Assembly (NCBI GenBank): GCA_963971305.1
Contig: OZ020307.1
Coordinates: 55,425,702 to 55,489,701, forward strand
Direction of reading: 5' to 3'
DNA length: 64,000 nt
Source: Arcuatula senhousia
Lineage: Eukaryota; Mollusca; Bivalvia; Mytilida; Mytilidae
Every line of letters begins with the position of its first letter. Position 1 is the first letter of the stretch. A program made the position numbers and the translations under genes. The notes below the pieces were generated by a model. The model searched no databases and had not been told where the DNA came from. It was given only the letters and a program-made list of their open reading frames with translations. Positions 15,101-22,994 of this stretch are shown in pieces.

Positions 15101-17236
15101 TTGATTCCTAAGTATTTTTTCTCTTTTACCAGACATGTCCTGTAATCATGTACATTGCAATGGAAAATGTAAAAGTACTTTATTGGACCAAGCAAATTTT
15201 TACCAGATTTGTCTGGTGTCTGACAGACCTTCAGAATGATTGCAATGAGAAGTGAGGTTAATGGATAATGATATCTACTTACTAAGAATTACATGAATTA
15301 TTCAAACGACTAAGTCATGAAAGTTGTTCAATTTTACAAAAAATAATCAAGAGGCAGAGCAAACATGTACCTTGATTTTATATATAAAAAAAAAGGCATT
15401 AAACATGTTTTTAAACTTACCAACTTCATACAAATTATCACTTGTACAAATATTTTTAACCAGCATATTAGCACACAGCTTGACATTCTTGATGTAGGAA
15501 AATTTTCTGTTGAGATACATGGATAAGATGTGATTCATATCTAGACATAGAACTGTCCATCTGGTCGACATGGGAGCTGGACCACTGTGGTCTAAAACAA
15601 AGATAAACAAGAGTTAACACTAAAGTATGTCTCGCCTGCCGGCACCATGAGAAACAATTATTCTTTCTTACTTCCACTATATTTTGAATTTACATGGATT
15701 TTCAGTTTCTGAGATCAAAAGATGTTTATAGAACTTAAACATTGCAAATATATGCAATAAAAAAAATCAAAGTCGCTCAACCGGAAAACCAAGGTCAAGG
15801 TCAAAAGATGGGGATGCAACTGTGCTAAGCTACTACTGGGGCATATGCATAGCAAGTTTCATCAACCTAGGACCTATAGTTCTTGAGATATGGAGGTGCT
15901 CGCAAAACTTTTCCATTGCTATTACATGTATATGTATTTAAAATTGTCAAAGTCACTCAACCAAAAAATAAAGGTCAAGATCAAAAGATGGGGATGCAAC
16001 TGCGCTAAGCTACTACTGAGGCATATGCATACTAAGTTATAGTTCTTGAGATATGGAGGTGCTCATAAAACTTTTCCAAAAAGTTAAAGCCGCCGTCGCC
16101 GCCGCCGGTAAAGTAACACCTATGTCCCGCTCTGCTTCGCAGGCGAGACAAAAACATTGAACATTTGAATACAAATACCAAAAGGCCTGAAGTTGAAAAT
16201 AGCAAGCATTTTGACTAACCAATTCTAATTTAGAGGTTGGCAGTGTGTGTGTGTTTCTGTATAATGCTGTCTATCTACACCCACCTGGGCCATATAGGGC
16301 AGTCAGTTTTAATGGTGGAGGAAACTAATGTGGAATGTAAAAGCAAACTATTTGATTGCATTTAGTTTTTTTATTCAAATATGTTATAGTAACAAGTAGG
16401 GACAAGTTGTGAACTTATAACTTTCAGGCATATTGTCATGCTTGTGATTCATGAATCAAACTTTCAATCATTCTTTTATGCTCACCTTTACTCCCAACAG
16501 AAGCAAAAGCTTGAACAGACCCTTTAGATGCATTACAAAGGAATGGAAACTGCAGCCATGTTGATGTTGATTTAAATTCTTTAAATAGATTGGAGAATGA
16601 GATTCTAACAATGAGATTGTCCTGGGTCGCTACATCTATGTGGACTACAAAATACTTGGTAGGAATCGGCTTAAAGAGAAGGTAGAAATATCTGCCTGTC
16701 AGTCCAAGGGATTGGGACTGTGCCTTGGGTAGCTGTATATAATTTCCAGCAGGTATCGATCCAGTTATCTTGTACACAGAACACTTCACTGTTTTGTCCT
16801 GAAAAAGACAAGCAATACTTTTAAAATCAATTTGTTAACTTATAGATAACTGTATTAATGTTTTTTTTAATATATGTTCATAATGTTGCTTTTGAATGTG
16901 ATGCTATTATTACAATATGTATATGTAATATGCATAATTGTATTTTGTACATGTACATGTATATTACATTCAATGTATCATCCATGGCAAAAGATAATGA
17001 GAAGTGGAATAAGTGCATATGACACATATTTTAAATCTTGTAATAAAAACAGCCAACAGACCTCAATTCCACCAGTCGGCAATGAAAGACAAAAATATCA
17101 GTCATAGTGTTTTGCAGCGAAAAATTCAAAATACATGTACAAACCATGTTTGTTGTAACTTCTCCTTCCTTTGTTGACTTTTTCCATGATTGAAGATTGA
17201 AATGTTTAAAAACATTCACATAAGGGTGCTGCCACA
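3..17236 (-). CDS. WDR90: WDR90/POC16 WD40-repeat centriolar protein, 21 exons, partial (3' end beyond window)
   Basis: WDR90/POC16 is a centriole and basal-body WD40 protein needed for centriole wall integrity and ciliogenesis (family knowledge). The first two visible exons encode the DUF667/CFAP20-like N-terminal domain (WQHPYVNVFKHF, then NYIQLPKAQSQSLGLTGRYF and FSNLFKEFKSTSTWLQFPF). Exons 3-7 carry the linker, including RWTVLCLDMNHIL and VTPMPRDLAFP. From exon 8 on come WD40 blades, e.g. DNIRLWRVKEG, GSDDGYLRLWPLDF and HTIRVWDSETLQQ. Coding order 5' to 3': 17236-17145, 16798-16486, 15591-15421, 12729-12609, 12243-12176, 11718-11609, 10132-9974, 8664-8602, 8105-8037, 7489-7379, 7036-6891, 6526-6469, 5765-5647, 5110-4949, 4506-4379, 4110-3994, 2659-2589, 2232-2068, 1806-1667, 1125-864, 176-3. 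All junctions are AG/GT and phase-compatible, giving 2819 nt with no stop. That is about half of a vertebrate WDR90, so the rest lies left of position 1. Identification is by recognised similarity; no search was run. Confidence 0.93.
568..780. repeat. Short fold-back element, copy 1 of 3 (TACTGTGG...CCACAGTA)
   Basis: A 213-bp sequence with inverted ends (TACTGTGGTTTCATTA / AATGAATCCACAGTA) and several internal CCACGAAAAT / TTTTCGTGG words on both strands. It lies in the WDR90 intron between visible exons 20 and 21. Related copies are at 5850-6060 and 46844-47053. The end structure and lack of any ORF fit a MITE or fold-back element; the superfamily is not assigned. Confidence 0.75.
864..1125 (-). 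CDS. WDR90: WDR90 visible exon 20
   Basis: 262 nt, phase 2 to 0, the second longest visible exon. It encodes HRGKIIGLSFSPTGDYLFSA and later VLSVSPDGRRMAFIGPSEF, two WD40 strands. Acceptor CCAG at 1127-1126, donor GTAACC from 863. Confidence 0.9.
1667..1806 (-). CDS. WDR90: WDR90 visible exon 19
   Basis: 140 nt, phase 0 to 2. It encodes LYDFSAPAECPCTISYHPSR and ACGFENGVVRVFNVQTT, a WD40 blade. Donor GTAAGT at 1666-1661; acceptor TTTTTAG. Confidence 0.9.
2068..2232 (-). CDS. WDR90: WDR90 visible exon 18
   Basis: 165 nt, phase 0 to 0. It encodes RSHTGRITGVAVDP followed by HLATVSEDHTIRVWDSETLQ, the most canonical WD40 repeat (GH/D/WD-type) in the window. Confidence 0.92.
2589..2659 (-). CDS. 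WDR90: WDR90 visible exon 17
   Basis: 71 nt, phase 1 to 0. It encodes EHEGPVTAVDLSSDGLHILA. With a G carried over from exon 16 it completes a Glu codon. Good AG and GTAAGT sites. Confidence 0.88.
2660..3993 (-). other. WDR90 intron between visible exons 16 and 17
   Basis: AT-rich intron of 1.33 kb. A GC-rich stretch near 2845-2890, rich in AGAGCTC/GAGCGG words, looks like a repeat remnant. The open frames inside show no coding character I recognise. Confidence 0.6.
3994..4110 (-). CDS. WDR90: WDR90 visible exon 16
   Basis: 117 nt, phase 1 to 1. It encodes GPGIALNCMCVNETFCVTGS then DDGYLRLWPLDF, a WD40 blade highly typical of WDR90. Acceptor TTTTTTAG at 4112-4111, donor GTAAGC. Confidence 0.92.
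4379..4506 (-). CDS. WDR90: WDR90 visible exon 15
   Basis: 128 nt, phase 2 to 1. It encodes YACSKSGHIFEIELQRVAIK, then HVRRLLP and a Lys/Ser-rich loop. The donor is weaker (GTTTAT), but the next exon joins in frame with family-like sequence. Confidence 0.87.
4842..4920 (-). repeat. Extra copy of the 3' edge and donor of WDR90 exon 14
   Basis: About 79 bp closely resembling the last part of visible exon 14 plus its donor, displaced by 100 bp into the intron. It retains the MEFTDVxFEAGYxAxRD-type coding sequence and a GTAAGT donor. No acceptor precedes it, so it reads as a tandem duplicate rather than a separate exon. Confidence 0.85.
4949..5110 (-). CDS. WDR90: WDR90 visible exon 14
   Basis: 162 nt, phase 2 to 2. 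It encodes MVSCGRDNIRLWRVKEGQL, then EHHSMEFTDVAFEAGYHADR. The donor GTAAGT follows the Val GT bases. Its 3' edge is duplicated 100 bp downstream in the intron (4842-4920). Confidence 0.9.
5647..5765 (-). CDS. WDR90: WDR90 visible exon 13
   Basis: 119 nt, phase 0 to 2. It encodes MVVIWNTSKVMKNREI and AHTDVDIVRMRVSAFDDT, completing the WD40 blade begun in exon 12 (GVGKDNQGK). Confidence 0.9.
5850..6060. repeat. Short fold-back element, copy 2 of 3
   Basis: 211 bp with the same inverted TACTGTGG / CCACAGTA ends and CACGAAAAT words as 568-780. It lies in the WDR90 intron between visible exons 12 and 13. Confidence 0.75.
6469..6526 (-). CDS. WDR90: WDR90 visible exon 12
   Basis: 58 nt, phase 2 to 0. 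It encodes FAHKGNMLCGVGKDNQGKN, matching the GVGKD segment of the family. Donor GTAAGT, acceptor TTTCAG. Confidence 0.9.
6891..7036 (-). CDS. WDR90: WDR90 visible exon 11
   Basis: 146 nt, phase 0 to 2. It encodes VSCISMSGNSTLLASGQTG, VVRVWKFQTGECLAMCKTH and VHSLHCLS, a WD40 blade. Confidence 0.91.
7379..7489 (-). CDS. WDR90: WDR90 visible exon 10
   Basis: 111 nt, phase 0 to 0. It encodes ALWTVDGSSVVYPCHAIVVA and GHQRFFIGHTDK, a highly conserved WDR90 segment. A decayed copy of its 5' edge sits just upstream in the intron (7500-7575). Confidence 0.93.
7500..7575 (-). repeat. Decayed extra copy of the acceptor edge of WDR90 exon 10
   Basis: About 75 bp resembling the first half of visible exon 10 plus its acceptor tract, offset by 75 bp. 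Shared words include TCATAGCTACA and CAATGGCAT (plus strand). The acceptor CAG has changed to TGG, so the copy cannot splice. Confidence 0.7.
8037..8105 (-). CDS. WDR90: WDR90 visible exon 9
   Basis: 69 nt, phase 0 to 0. It encodes ALEPDPIMKLRRIVGFGGVT, the GFGG entry to the first WD40 region. Acceptor TTGTAG, donor GTAAGA. Confidence 0.92.
8430..8520 (-). repeat. Extra copy of the donor edge of WDR90 exon 8
   Basis: A segment around the donor-like GTGAGT at 8493-8488 repeats, with a 108-bp offset, the 3' end of visible exon 8 plus the following intron. The shared intronic text reads TTTAATCCTCTACTTTTTT on the plus strand. The copy still has a good donor motif but no upstream acceptor of its own. 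Confidence 0.75.
8602..8664 (-). CDS. WDR90: WDR90 visible exon 8, last member of a 53-bp array
   Basis: 63 nt, phase 0 to 0. It encodes SVNVERVKGNVHVQPVKSNY-T. Its acceptor and first ~40 bases are the last of 16 tandem copies (8624-9473). Only this copy reads into PVKSNYT and a donor (GTGAGT at 8601-8596), and only it keeps phase 0 with exons 7 and 9. Short exon within the linker before the WD40 region. Confidence 0.82.
8624..9473. repeat. 53-bp minisatellite, 16 copies, each containing a splice acceptor and exon start of WDR90 exon 8
   Basis: Unit begins TGTACATGAACATTCCC (plus) and recurs from 8624 to 9421; 15 spacings sum to 797 bp, so one unit is 2 bp longer (extra CT near 8965). Copies differ mainly at CTCTCTC/CTCTCCC/CTTTCTC. 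On the minus strand each unit reads TTTTATTTCAG followed by exon 8 coding sequence. 53 is not divisible by 3, so including one extra unit would shift the frame. Confidence 0.95.
9726..9822 (+). repeat. SINE-like dispersed repeat, copy in WDR90 intron
   Basis: Contains GGTATAAGTGTACAGGACAC, then CCACAATGGAAAACAGCC and CAGCCTTCAATATGACC. The same ordered words occur at 25513-26000, 47397-47494 plus 49307-49393, and in weaker form at 16999-17090. No RNA polymerase III promoter could be confirmed by eye, so SINE is only a description. Confidence 0.65.
9974..10132 (-). CDS. WDR90: WDR90 visible exon 7
   Basis: 159 nt, phase 0 to 0. It encodes HQKPMKRIQVTKELPMIG, NINIHKDDEGEIHVFAHP and a DDVVIHQDDR acidic segment. 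This is the poorly conserved linker between the N-terminal domain and the WD40 repeats. The call rests on intact splice sites and phase continuity. Confidence 0.85.
10218..11335. mobile_element. TTAA-flanked non-autonomous DNA element (1.1 kb)
   Basis: Bounded by TTAAGGTAG and CTACCTTAA with an inner match (ATACAAA... / ...TTTGTATGG), i.e. short inverted ends next to TTAA. No transposase ORF. TTAA target duplication is typical of piggyBac and Kolobok elements (family knowledge). It lies in the WDR90 intron between visible exons 6 and 7. Confidence 0.55.
11609..11718 (-). CDS. WDR90: WDR90 visible exon 6
   Basis: 110 nt, phase 1 to 0. It encodes DDSSMISQQRVSPKKVDVSK and ERISLIHNMTKPKP, a linker segment. 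The acceptor reads CTACTCAG and the donor GTAAGA; phase fits both neighbours. Confidence 0.82.
12176..12243 (-). CDS. WDR90: WDR90 visible exon 5
   Basis: 68 nt, phase 2 to 1. It encodes (R)FPNEGTRKPFDSIQFENN then SNSA. The RFP junction with exon 4 matches the family. Confidence 0.86.
12609..12729 (-). CDS. WDR90: WDR90 visible exon 4
   Basis: 121 nt, phase 1 to 2. It encodes LSFEQAKKAGLTNDVTPMPR then DLAFPLGKSEKWDDLYDLI. VTPMPR-AFP is a strong WDR90 signature at the end of the CFAP20-like domain. Confidence 0.92.
12798..14968. mobile_element. 2.17-kb giant inverted repeat bounded by TTAA
   Basis: Two long arms pair in reverse complement. The left arm starts TTAAGAGTCTGTTCATGAG at 12798 and the right arm ends CTCATGAACAGGCTCTTAA at 14968. 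Matching internal blocks include 13493-13567 with 14211-14285, and 13569-13665 with about 13845-13932; a ~280-bp segment (13933-14210) lacks a partner. Arms are around 800 bp with visible divergence. There is no long ORF. TTAA at both tips fits a piggyBac/Kolobok-like fold-back element (inference). It lies in the WDR90 intron between visible exons 3 and 4. Confidence 0.85.
15421..15591 (-). CDS. WDR90: WDR90 visible exon 3
   Basis: 171 nt, phase 1 to 1. It encodes DHSGPAPMSTRWTVLCLDMN, YLNRKFSYIKNVKLCANMLV and NICTSDNLYEV, the C-terminal half of the DUF667/CFAP20-like domain. Confidence 0.93.
15628..16150 (-). repeat. TGTCTCGCCTGC-ended hairpin/tandem element, short copy
   Basis: Begins TGTCTCGCCTGCCGGCACC and ends CGCAGGCGAGACA, with a (GCC)n-rich stretch near 16090-16110. 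The core holds two diverged units about 180 bp apart (AAAGTCGCTCAACC at ~15769 and AAAGTCACTCAACC at ~15949). Same family, opposite orientation, as 56881-58576. It lies in the WDR90 intron between visible exons 2 and 3. Confidence 0.8.
16486..16798 (-). CDS. WDR90: WDR90 visible exon 2
   Basis: 313 nt, phase 0 to 1, the longest visible WDR90 exon. It encodes DKTVKCSVYKITGSIPAGNY, QSQSLGLTGRYFYLLFKPIP, HIDVATQDNLIVRISFSNLF and KEFKSTSTWLQFPFLC, the core of the DUF667/CFAP20-like domain shared with CFAP20. Acceptor TTTTTCAG, donor GTGAGC. Confidence 0.96.
16999..17090 (+). repeat. SINE-like dispersed repeat, diverged copy
   Basis: AGAAGTGGAATAAGTGCATA, then GACACA and AACAGCCAACAGACCTCAAT follow the same word order as the copies at 9726 and 47397, with clear divergence. 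Confidence 0.45.
17145..17236 (-). CDS. WDR90: WDR90 visible exon 1 (start of the CFAP20-like domain)
   Basis: 92 nt. After a T10-type tract and AG it reads TG TGG CAG CAC, so it needs one base from an upstream exon. It encodes WQHPYVNVFKHFNLQSWKKS and TKEGEVTTNM. Family members start Met plus two or three residues before VWQHP, so very little coding sequence remains upstream. Confidence 0.93.
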
Positions 17237-17687
17237 CTAAAAAAAAACAAACAAACATCAGTAATGAAATGCATTTAAGCTGATTGAAATTTAAACAAAA
17301 AGTAAACATGTACATTGTACTGATACAGTACCCCCCCCCCCCCCAAAAAAAAAAAGCTCATCAATTTAATTAGGTACTGTGTCTATGGTTTTATCAACTT
17401 ATAAATGGAATGACCCACATGAACTAAAGATTAACATTTTGTAATCCTCTAGCTCTGTCAATGATTACCTGCTAGAACACCTTTTACAATATAAATAATT
17501 CTTTTCTGTGTTTTATGTGAAAAAAAAATTCTGACCACTCAGACCAGAACGATAAACCAATTCCTTCCATTCAAGTTAAGATGTGTCATCATGAACTTTT
17601 TATCGTGTTTATATTACCCTGACCTTCACAAAATATTTAGTTTAAACATGTTCATTTATCCTGCATTGGAAACAAGCTTAGTGCTTC

Positions 17688-18808
17688 CAGTGTTCTCCCC
17701 AGAAATTTTGGATAGCATCACATTTTGCGAAAACAATATCAGGTGTCAGAAAGAAAAAAAATCATGTCGATCGACGTTTCACTATCAATTTATGATTAGT
17801 TCTTGACCATATGAGTTTTATGATACCCCCCCCCCTCTTCCCTACCCAACCAACACATTTGATGTAAGACTACCTTCAAGCTATGGATACTATAGTTCCA
17901 TATTAAGAAAGAGTTGGAGTAAAACTGATTGTAGCAATTTAACAATGGCTAAATCATCAGTTTGTCTTTTGTTATCTATGAACTCTCAGTGAACTGCATC
18001 CAGTTACCAAGGATGGAAGAGGAAAAGACAGGCCTGTCTGTAAGCCATTTGCCTGGGTTTGAAGCAATAAAAAATAATTAAATAGCTTTTATTTTTGGCA
18101 TAAATAAATAAATTACCAAGTACAAATGTTTACATTTCATTCACACCGGTGAAGAGTCACTAAGTTGACAGAATCATATAGATGCCAATGGTTCTCTTGC
18201 CAAAAGGAGAAAATGCTAGATAAGGTAATGAGAAATTGGGAATCTATTATTAGACTTCCTGTTTTGACCAAAGGTCAAACAATATATCTAGAAATCAATA
18301 TTTTGGAATAACAAATGTTACAATGGAATTAATCATATTTCATTGAGGTAAAAAATCATTTTCTTTATTTTGGGTATGGGTTATGACTGTTAATTTAGGA
18401 TTCAACGGATCATGTTCTAATAGCACACCTGAATAAAAGCACGTGTGCATATGTTTGTTTTTGTTTTGGTCAAATCCTATTGGTCCTGGTTGGTTGTCCA
18501 ATAGAAATAATTCACTTCGCAAAAGGTGTTCACCTGAAATCTGCATGGCTAATCAGTTCAAAGATCGATATTTCCTAATTAATTGACAATACCATGATCA
18601 TTGATTTCTTTGTAAATTGGCTTGGGGTTGTAAATGTGTCAATTACTCAATGATCATCAATCAGTCAGTGGCTTCATAAGGACGTCAACTCAATACCTTT
18701 GTATTTTTAACAATTTGAAATAGCGTCTCGGTAAAGACTGATAGCATCTCGGCAAATTACGATAGCGTCTCGGTCCCGAGATGCTATAAGGGCCTGGGGA
18801 GAACACTG
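17688..18808 (+). mobile_element. DNA transposon-like element with CAGTGTTCTCCCCAG ends, copy A
   Basis: 1.12 kb. Left end CAGTGTTCTCCCCAG, right end CTGGGGAGAACACTG (perfect inverted 15-mers). The five bases GCTTC flank both ends directly (17683-17687 and 18809-18813), a plausible target-site duplication. Internally it has GATAGCATC/GATGCTAT and CTCGGTCCCGAGATGC-type inverted words near the right end. No transposase ORF. A second copy in opposite orientation is at 61928-63954. Superfamily not assigned. Confidence 0.8.
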
Positions 18809-18813
18809 GCTTC

Positions 18814-19942
18814 TATAAATCTCTCTACTTGAACATACATTTTTTTTATTCATGAATATTTGCTTTTAATTCCCCCATGAATTTAAATCAAATTAAGATT
18901 TTTACAGCAATTCAATACATGTATCAGTGTTATCAAAAGAAATAATTAGTTTACACTTTACAGAATAATTCATTCTTTAAATAGTATAACTGTATATCCT
19001 TTTCTTAACAAATAAGCTACAAGTAATAACTCAAAACTTGTCAAGGGTGAACATTTCATGACTCACTCTTGACACCATATCATATCCGAGACTGGTCTCC
19101 AGCATGTCAACTTGACAAGCTATTTTTGAATGACATTGTCAAGATGGATGATAGTCATTCAAAAAATAGCTTGTCCCATGTATGTGTATGTGGAGGGCAA
19201 TTACCCTTAGAAGTTAAGACCAACCATTTAACTTCAAGGGGTTGGGCGTTGGTTTTTCCCTACAAAAATATTCTGAATCTGCGCCGTAATGAAAAATACT
19301 CTGGCAACAGAGATTAAGTATAAGAATTTTTTGCCATATCAAAAATGTTAATAATGAAAAAAAAATATTTGTGATGGTGCCTTTAAAAAAAATTTCTCAT
19401 CATAAAATAAAAAAGCAAGCACCCTCCTTAAATTGTTAAATGGTCAGTGCCTTAAAGACTCTTCGCTGTTTTCAATAAGATTAGACTCAAATGGGCCCCT
19501 AAAAAGGTCACACTTAAAACTGGTCAGGAATTTACATGTGCACTAAGCTTGTTTCCCAATCAAGGATTGATAATTGAATAAAATTACAGTTAATGGTTTG
19601 ACTAAGATCAGAGGGGATCGACACTAGATCCTTTTCACCCACCAAGTAAGTATCAAGTATAAGTATCTATGATTTTCTCAAACTGCCGGTCGGGACTGCC
19701 TTTCAAAAATTGTTAAACTTTGATCAGTTAAGTAAATGATGTTACAAAGAGGTTTCTACATCATATAAACATTTTTGTATTTAAAAAATCGTGCAGAAAA
19801 ACACAAACAAAATTTCATTAAATTCGAAGTGAAAAACGTGTTTTGGCATGTCAACAAATTAAAAATTTCATCTCGTTTTCAAACTTTATCTTCGATTTGA
19901 CTGTCTTTTTGCTATAATTTTTTACAAATTTCATCGACGTAC
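18814..19942. other. Non-coding region upstream of WDR90
   Basis: AT-rich with no recognised gene. A short fold-back occurs at about 19118-19175 (CAAGCTATTTTTGAATGAC / GTCATTCAAAAAATAGCTTG). The ORF at 19069-19317 overlaps it and has no recognisable coding features. Confidence 0.6.
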
Positions 19943-19952
19943 AATGTGCCAT
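19943..19952 (-). CDS. WDR90: Candidate first coding exon of WDR90 (10 nt)
   Basis: Minus strand ATGGCACATT followed by GTACGT. Splicing to 17236 gives M-A-H-L-W-Q-H-P, which matches the spacing of the family N-terminus (Met, two residues, then V/L-W-Q-H-P) and supplies exactly the one base the next exon needs. The exon is too short to establish from sequence alone, and the donor lacks the usual AG before GT. Would imply a 2.7-kb first intron. Confidence 0.35.
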
Positions 19953-20546
19953 CTCTACTGTGTCGCTTTAAGTGTGTGCAAGTCCAGTTATCAACATATA
20001 CAGCTAAAACCCAACAATCTGCCGGTCAAAATTTCAGGTTTACCGCCATATTGTTTACATCACAATCGGCGCATCTGTTCTGCGCATAACAACAATTCTA
20101 AAGGTTGAGGCTTCTTTTCAATTATTTGTAGAGCTAGATACAGTATAGATTCTTGACTTCCGGTGCTGCACACTGTTTAAATGTATTAATAAAAAGCCCT
20201 TTTTATTTATACTTTTACATGCATATTTTTATTGCTATAGCCCAAAACTTTTTCACACAGTGTAAATATTCTAAAACACCTAAATCTTCTTAGAAAAATT
20301 TAAAGTCAAGTTCAGTCTGAGCCGAATATTATTAGATAATCTATATTTAGTTTACATAGACCTTCTATGTTTCTTTGAATCTGCTTCTGAAGTCGAGGAA
20401 AACTAAGGGGAAAAAACGTATTGTAACATGACTCCCTCATGAAGATCATTAGATCTATATGAGGAATGGGGATAAGAACCACTTAATATAAATAAGAAGA
20501 ACAGATAAAAGCTTCATATCGGTTTTATAGTTTCCAAAGCGAGAAT

Positions 20547-21000
20547 ATGAACCAACGTACTTATCTAAACTTATTCAACCAAATATACAATCAAAAACCA
20601 TCCATTCACTTCGAAACGGAAGTGATGATAAAATTGTACCTTTTTGCCGCGGACTTTCGATTACAGCGTGAGAATCTTTTGTGCCATCGAAAATCGATGA
20701 AGTTATGGAATAGATTAGATTCTACGATTCGAAATCTTGATACAGTATCAGGGTTCAAGAGTGAACTCAAACAAAACAGCAATAATACTGAACAACACCA
20801 GCTCATTTTCCGAGTTTATGGTCCAGGAAAACTCAACGTTATTCTTACTCAGTTTCGAGTTTTCTTCTTCCTTCTTGTCAGAACTTTAATTTTATAATTA
20901 AAGTGTAAATATAGTTGCTAGTCCAACCTGTCAATGTGGATATGTTAGGGAGGACAAGGATCAGTACGTTTTTCATTGTCCAATCTATGAAAAAGTGGAT
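20547..21000 (+). pseudogene. Decayed LINE C-terminal fragment
   Basis: Reads KLWNRLDSTIRNLDTVSGFK then YGPGKLNVILTQFR. After frame breaks near 20860-20900 it gives SPTCQCGYVRE-KDQYVFHCP. This order (WNxLxxxIR, LR, then a C-x-CG...HC zinc-knuckle) is typical of the end of non-LTR retrotransposon ORF2. Frameshifts and stops show it is dead. It is 5'-truncated: no RT core is visible. Confidence 0.65.
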
Positions 21001-21412
21001 AAGAACAAAATTACCAAACTTGGAGGGTCAATCTCAACGTACAAAGGAAAAGACATGGAAGACATCCCGCAAAAAATAACTATCAAAATGGGTGACATGG
21101 TACGAGCATTTAAAATAAAATGGTGGGTTAAACCAGGTTTTACGGCACACAGAACCTCCCTCTTCCATTGCGGTCTGAAGCCGGTTGTAACACAAAACAC
21201 AAAGTAACAGTTGTGAAGACATAATAGGGGTAATAAGGTCATCATCTAAGTACAACAAGCAGCCAAACACTAATAAAAACAATCACTGACCATTGCGTTT
21301 AACATAATTTTGAATTTTTTCACCAGTGGCTAATAAAGAAGGAAGATTTTTTTAGAGACCATGTGAAACGTACTTTCTTGTAACCTTGTTCTAAAAGTCT
21401 CCTTGTTCTTTA

Positions 21413-21560
21413 TGCATTCCTGAAGAAATTCAGTCTCGAAGGAGTGTGAAAACAAGTCGGCGAGGAGAGGAACACAATTTGTGCCCATTGGAATGCCAAT
21501 TTGTTGTTGAAAAATCTCTCCTCCAAATGTGACAAATATGTTATCAATAAAGGCCTAAAG
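21413..21560 (-). pseudogene. Reverse transcriptase fragment (Penelope-like type, probable)
   Basis: Minus strand gives IDNIFVTFGGEIFQQQ then IGIPMGTNCVPLLADLFSHS, an RT motif 4-type segment (GIPMGTNCxPLLADLF). The same signature is at 36890-36960. The reading breaks soon after in both directions, so only a relic remains. Assignment to Penelope-like elements is by motif impression only. Confidence 0.6.
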
Positions 21561-22469
21561 AAAATCAAGCATACTGCAAACTTGGTCCAACGTGTCACAA
21601 ATTATGTCTGTATATTAAGATGTTTTTAAAAAATATGCAAAATAATAACCTCATTCTAAAAAGAAGATGATACATTATTCCCCAAAATGATGGTTCTTTT
21701 ATTTATAGTCTTAAACTTATAGACACGTGCTAATCGGCTCTGCTTGGGGGGGGGGGCTGTTGCGGGGGGTGATCTATGATAAGTTGTTTAAGACCTTAGA
21801 ATAACATTTATAATTTGTTATCATTTAAGAAAGCGATTCATGGCATCCATGTTGAAGAAAGATATTTCTTAATCTGAATCCGAAAAAAATGATGCATAAC
21901 AAATTGATAATGGTATAGACACATCAGAAAATAGATGCTGCTTTGATAGCAGGCCGAGAGCTTCCTTGAAGCTCTAATAGCTATTTGTGCATTGTGCCAA
22001 CAAAGATTGATTGGCCTAGCTGGTCTGATGTAAGCTTCCTGGTCAATTGCTGGTAATAATCTCTCTACCACTTTGTTTAGGAACATTAATTTTCCGTTGG
22101 TTTTCTGTTTCGTAAATCGTAATGATGCCAATACGTTCAAGAACTTTGTGCCTGTTTGAGCAGCTCTCTTTTGGCAACTATAAACCCCTGTTATGAATCT
22201 TGCCCCGGTGTCTTTGTAACCGTTAGATTCAATCGATATCCTTCTGAAGATAAGGTTTCCATACGAATGGTTTACACTCCAGCACAGATCTTACCAGTGC
22301 AATATAGGCGTTTTTTTAAATATGATAAAGGTAAGTTTTTGAGCTTGCGTCTTGTAAATCCAAGGGTAAAGCTTACACTAACGGTTTTATCAATATGTTA
22401 AGAGAATATTCCGACGGAGTACGCCTAGGCGTGGGTTTTCTTGGACCTGTTGGTATTTGTCTCAATATA

Positions 22470-22830
22470 CATATTACATACCACTTTGCAGTTTTGAATT
22501 AAACGTATTCCCCGTTTTATGCCCATCTTCCGGGTTTTTCATGTTGTTTTGAAGCATAATGTGTGATCTTCATGGCTTTTGATGAGTCAATAGACTTGAC
22601 ACTCGTCTCGTTGAAGAGCCGTGCTTGAGATTTCACTCACGCGTTTGGGTAGACCATTGATGTCACACAGGAATAGCAAGGATCAGAGAACTGTGCATTG
22701 TGTAATACCAGATTCTACTACTGCAATGTAGGAATGTTTACCGTAAACTATCTTCCTAAGTAAAAGTTTTCTGATTCACCTTGACTTGGGTAGATGACTT
22801 TCAAATACTACTCACATTTCAACTCTGCCG
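22470..22830 (-). pseudogene. Decayed LINE reverse-transcriptase fragment
   Basis: Minus strand reads AVVESGITQCTVL*SLLFLC then DINGLPKRVSE, and after a frame change SHEDHT. This corresponds to the SGVPQGTVLGPLLF...IN-LP core of a Jockey/CR1-like RT. Stops and lost catalytic residues make it a relic. Confidence 0.55.
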
Positions 22831-22994
22831 AGGAACGATATTGATGTTAGCCATTTGTAAATGTTTCCTTTGAAATCAATTTTTTTTTTGGAATATTTTT
22901 TATGAAAAATATCTGATTTGAAATTTTACATTACACGATGTTACGTTTTAGTTGGACTTAGTATATTATTCATTCATTGTTAATAATGTTGTAA

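Noticed and set aside
17327..17345. Poly-C run next to poly-A as a functional i-motif or G-quadruplex site
   Set aside because: A plain mononucleotide run; similar C or G runs at 17826, 21747 and 63820 look like ordinary slippage tracts.
20036..20052. ATGGCGGTAAAC on the minus strand as WDR90 exon 1
   Set aside because: It would end in phase 0, whereas the exon at 17236 needs one base from upstream; joining them gives a stop after a few codons.
20985..21282. Overlapping ORFs on both strands near 21.0-21.3 kb as a gene
   Set aside because: No recognised family. They follow directly on a LINE relic, and both strands stay open by chance in a short region.
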